The position numbers and the translations under genes were made by a program. From Bacteroidota bacterium (GTDB taxonomy: Bacteria; Bacteroidota; Bacteroidia; Chitinophagales; Chitinophagaceae), in the NCBI GenBank assembly GCA_005884665.1, contig VBAT01000034.1:122495-186494 (forward strand): a DNA stretch of 64,000 bases, read 5' to 3'. The notes beneath the pieces were generated by a model. The model ran no database searches. It worked only from the letters and a program-made list of their open reading frames with translations, and had not been told where the DNA came from. This document shows, one piece after another, positions 61,127 through 64,000 of the stretch; the first letter of the stretch is position 1; each line of letters opens with the position of its first letter.

Positions 61127-64000
61127 ATGCGGTCGAGAGTTATATTTGAAGATATTAACAGCCACTACTTGCTATTACGATATTTCATAATGTCTTTGCT
61201 CATTTCGATGAGCACAGCCCTCCTGGCCCAACCGAAGCAGCAATACCTTTTCTATCACCTGGGTTCGCGAAATGGGCTTGTGTCCAATGAAGTCATGTGT
61301 GTCGAGCAGGATACAACAGGATTTATATGGATCGGCACGCTGAACGGTTTGCAGCGCTATGACGGTCGCCGTTTTCTGTCTTTCAATCATGTTCCCGGTG
61401 ATCCGTTCTCACTTCCCAATGACGGTATCCATCAGATGTTCATGGACAAAAAGAACAGGCTATGGATAAGATGCGGCGAGAACAGAATGGGCTATATGAA
61501 TACTTCTGATTTCCGGTTTCATGAAATACATGTTGCATATCCCGAATTGCCTTTGCGGGATGCGGACAGCCGGCTTGCAAAAGATAATGACGGGAACCCA
61601 ATACTCATCCTCGACAGGAAGGCCGCACTTACGTACAATGAGGCGGCGGGAATATTCGATTCAAAGTACAACCGCTTCCAGTTGCCGGCAAAATGGGGGC
61701 CACAGGGAATATTCCAGGACCGGGTAAATAATGATTATTGGATAAGCTGCGACTCGGGGTTGGTAAAATACAGTATAAAGGAAAAATTGATGTCCTATCG
61801 CGGACATAATATCACTCACGACCCGATCATAGACGTCTATGCGAATCTCATGCATACTGCCCTTCCCTATCGGGACAGATCTGGAAGGTTTTGGTTATTG
61901 TCATGGCCGGCTTCCAGTGCCGCCCAATTTTATAGCTATACTATTGCCACTAAGGAGCTGGTTGATTGGGATCCGAACCTGGGCGACATCACCAAAGGAT
62001 ACCACGAAACATACGCTTTAAGGGAGGAGGAAGATGGCACGCTGTGGGTTTACGGTGGTGGGATATTCGCCAGGCTTAATGAAGGAAAGAAAACGTTTGA
62101 ATTGGTAGAATCCAATTTACCCGGGGAGTTCAGCATTCGTTATGACGGGGTTAGAAATGTATTTGAAGACAGGGAACATAATTTCTGGGTTTCTGGGTTT
62201 CAAGTAACAAAGGATTGTATCGCTTTAATCCTGCTGGCCAGTTCCTGCATACGATGCCCAATCTACGTGTCAATGACGAGAAAAAATATGAAGCGGATGT
62301 CTCCGATATTTTACAACTCTCAAATGGCGATATAGTCACCGCTACCTGGGGATACAGCTTATTCGCATACGATAAGAATTTTAACCCGGTACAAAGAGAT
62401 TATGTTGACCAGGGCAGGGCCCTTGCCGAAGGACTTACCTGGTGCATACACCAACGTGCTAACGGTGATATCTGGAGAGGTAACCAGGACGGTTATCTTT
62501 TTATTTATCATGCCAATAAAAACCGATCCGAAAGACTGCATCCTTCCATTTTTGGTGGGTGGACTATACGACAAATAACTGAAGATAAGGAAGGGAATCT
62601 TTGGTTAGGCACACAGGGAGGCCATATTATTAAATGGACTGCCGCTACAGATAGTTTTTCGCTCGTGCAAAGATTTGGAAGCATCATTCATCGTCTTTAC
62701 ACAGACCGCCAGGGGAATATATGGGCCTGCAGCAGGAGCAATGGAGTATTTCAGATCAGCAGCAAGGATGGCCGCATTCTCCATAATTATAATGCTGCGG
62801 GTCCAAAAGGTTCCCGGCTAATGCTAACAACCTCCTCCGATATTATACAATACGATGACAGCCTGTATATCGTAGCCAGTGGGGGATTAAACATCATCAA
62901 TATCCGCAATAATACTATCCGCTACATTACTTCCGATAACGGGTTGCCTTCAAATACTATTGTTAATATTATTAAGGACAAAAGTGACCGCCTCTGGCTG
63001 ACCCTTGAAAGCGGGTTGTGTACGTTCAATATGAAAACGAGCACCGTCAGCACCTATAACGAGAATGATGGCCTGCCCACAATCAATTTCAATGTCGCCG
63101 CCGGGTGTGTATTGAAAGACGGGAGGATCGCATTCGGCGCTGCCCATGAGCTGACGGTATTCGATCCCGAACAACCTTCACAGGTTAATCTCACACCACC
63201 GAATGTAGTTATCACTGGTTTTGCACTAATGAATAAATGGCTGCTAATGGATTCATTGCAACACCTGCCCCGGATATCATTGAAGCCGATGGACAATTCT
63301 ATTGTGATCGAGTTTTCAACACTTACTTTCCAAAATATGTATGGTGTCAGCTATATGCTGGAAGGACTGGATAAAGAATGGATACGTAAAGCCAGCAATC
63401 AAAACCAGGCGGTTTACAGTTATCTCCCTCCGGGTTCTTATACATTCAAAGTAAGATGCGAAAACGGGGAAGGCATTTATTCAGCGAAAATCACGGAACT
63501 GAAAATCAAAGTGGCCCCTCCTTTCTGGCAAAGCTGGTGGTTCTTTTGCTTGCTGGCCCTGCTCATTGCCGTTATTGTTTTCTGGCTGGATAAACAAAGG
63601 ATCAGCAGGATGGTGGCGCTACAAAAGGTGAGATCCGAGATCGCCGGCAACCTGCATGATGAAGTAAATACCACGCTGAACAATATCAACCTGCTAAGTG
63701 AAATGGCAAGGATCAAAGCCGACAAAGACATTGATCGTTCTAAAGAATACATCGCTGAGATCAGTAGCAAGAGTCACAACATGATCCTGGCCATGGATGA
63801 TATTCTCTGGAGCATTGATCCGGATAATGACAGCCTGGAAAAATCGTTGTTGCGAATGAATGAATTTGGTGATGTATTGAAAAATCTTTATGGCGCTAAC
63901 ATCGAGATCGCACTGGATAAAAGAGTAAGAAGTCTTAAACTGGATATGAAGACACGACATGAAGTCTTCCTGCTCTTTAAACACTCATTGCAGGCGATCG
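61127..64000 (+). pseudogene. two-component-propeller sensor histidine kinase, frameshifted and cut by the window edge
   Basis: The first frame opens at 61127 (signal-like MSLLISMSTALLAQ from ATG 61190). It gives reg_prop blades (SNEVMCVEQDTTGFIWIGTLNGLQRYDG) and stops at 62335. From about 62200 the next frame continues with blades (LYRFNPAGQ; EDKEGNLWLGTQGG; DKSDRLWLTLESGL), a Y_Y_Y domain (VIEFSTLTFQNMYGVSYMLEGLDKEWI), one membrane helix (SWWFFCLLALLIAVIVFW) and HisKA_3 with VRSEIAGNLHDEVNTTLNNI (phospho-His), running past the edge. The break is an exact tandem duplication of TCTGGGTT at 62184-62199. Removing one unit restores NFWVSSNKGLYRFN. The intact gene would sense a ligand outside the membrane. 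Confidence 0.88.
62184..62199 (+). repeat. 8-bp tandem duplication causing the sensor-kinase frameshift
   Basis: TCTGGGTT occurs twice back to back; the period-8 tract runs from 62182 to 62201. One copy gives a continuous reading frame, two give a stop at 62335. Confidence 0.9.

Overview
The window looks like chromosome of a Bacteroidota bacterium, most likely of the Chitinophagaceae type. This is inferred from gene content. A FecI-type sigma factor, a FecR anti-sigma, a SusC/SusD pair and several lipoproteins with a Cys-Lys-Lys-Asp start are present. The order yceD-rpmF-plsX, Bacteroidota-specific DUF families and many TAnnTTTG -7 promoter boxes point the same way. No plasmid or phage backbone is visible.

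Layout. 1-3.7 kb: the 5' end of a beta-helix lipoprotein gene on the minus strand, a degraded lipoprotein gene, then a RibD_C / SRPBCC / RibD_C trio and a DUF2200 gene. 3.8-13.5 kb: one transport locus, sigma factor - FecR - SusC - SusD - TlpA-like thioredoxin - FISUMP lipoprotein, closed by a strong terminator. 13.7-19.4 kb: an accessory stretch around tRNAs, with a broken tyrosine-recombinase gene next to tRNA-Leu(GAG), a histidine kinase, a GT2 enzyme, tRNA-Gly and tRNA-Leu(TAA). Around the last tRNA lie degenerate tRNA-Leu copies carrying an 18-bp palindrome, a GIY-YIG nuclease gene whose 3' end is made of tRNA sequence, and two orphan genes. A 44-bp repeat of the tRNA 3' end and its terminator brackets this small island. 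19.4-26.9 kb: housekeeping genes (DUF2130, PPTase, dcd, DUF3810, yceD, rpmF, plsX), two of them frameshifted.

27.1-52.9 kb: a complete Wzx/Wzy-type exopolysaccharide locus: Wza-like export lipoprotein, Wzc-like BY-kinase, UpxY/NusG antiterminator, Wzx flippase, Wzy polymerase (frameshifted by a 4-bp duplication), GT2, four GT4 enzymes, two asparagine-synthase-like amidotransferases in duplicated GT4-AsnB cassettes, an acetyltransferase, a beta-helix/PKD/lyase-like lipoprotein, a heparinase II/III protein, an AlgD-type GDP-mannose dehydrogenase and a WcaJ-type initiating transferase. Together they suggest a uronic-acid polymer, possibly amidated and acetylated, with its own lyases.

53-64 kb: secreted M14-like and OmpA-like proteins, a small membrane protein, a cytochrome c, VOC, NAD(P)-binding and hemerythrin proteins, and at the right edge a hybrid two-component sensor kinase broken by an exact 8-bp tandem duplication.

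The points most worth a second look are the tRNA-Leu / GIY-YIG / palindrome cluster with its 44-bp flanking repeat, and the two genes switched out of frame by short perfect tandem duplications.
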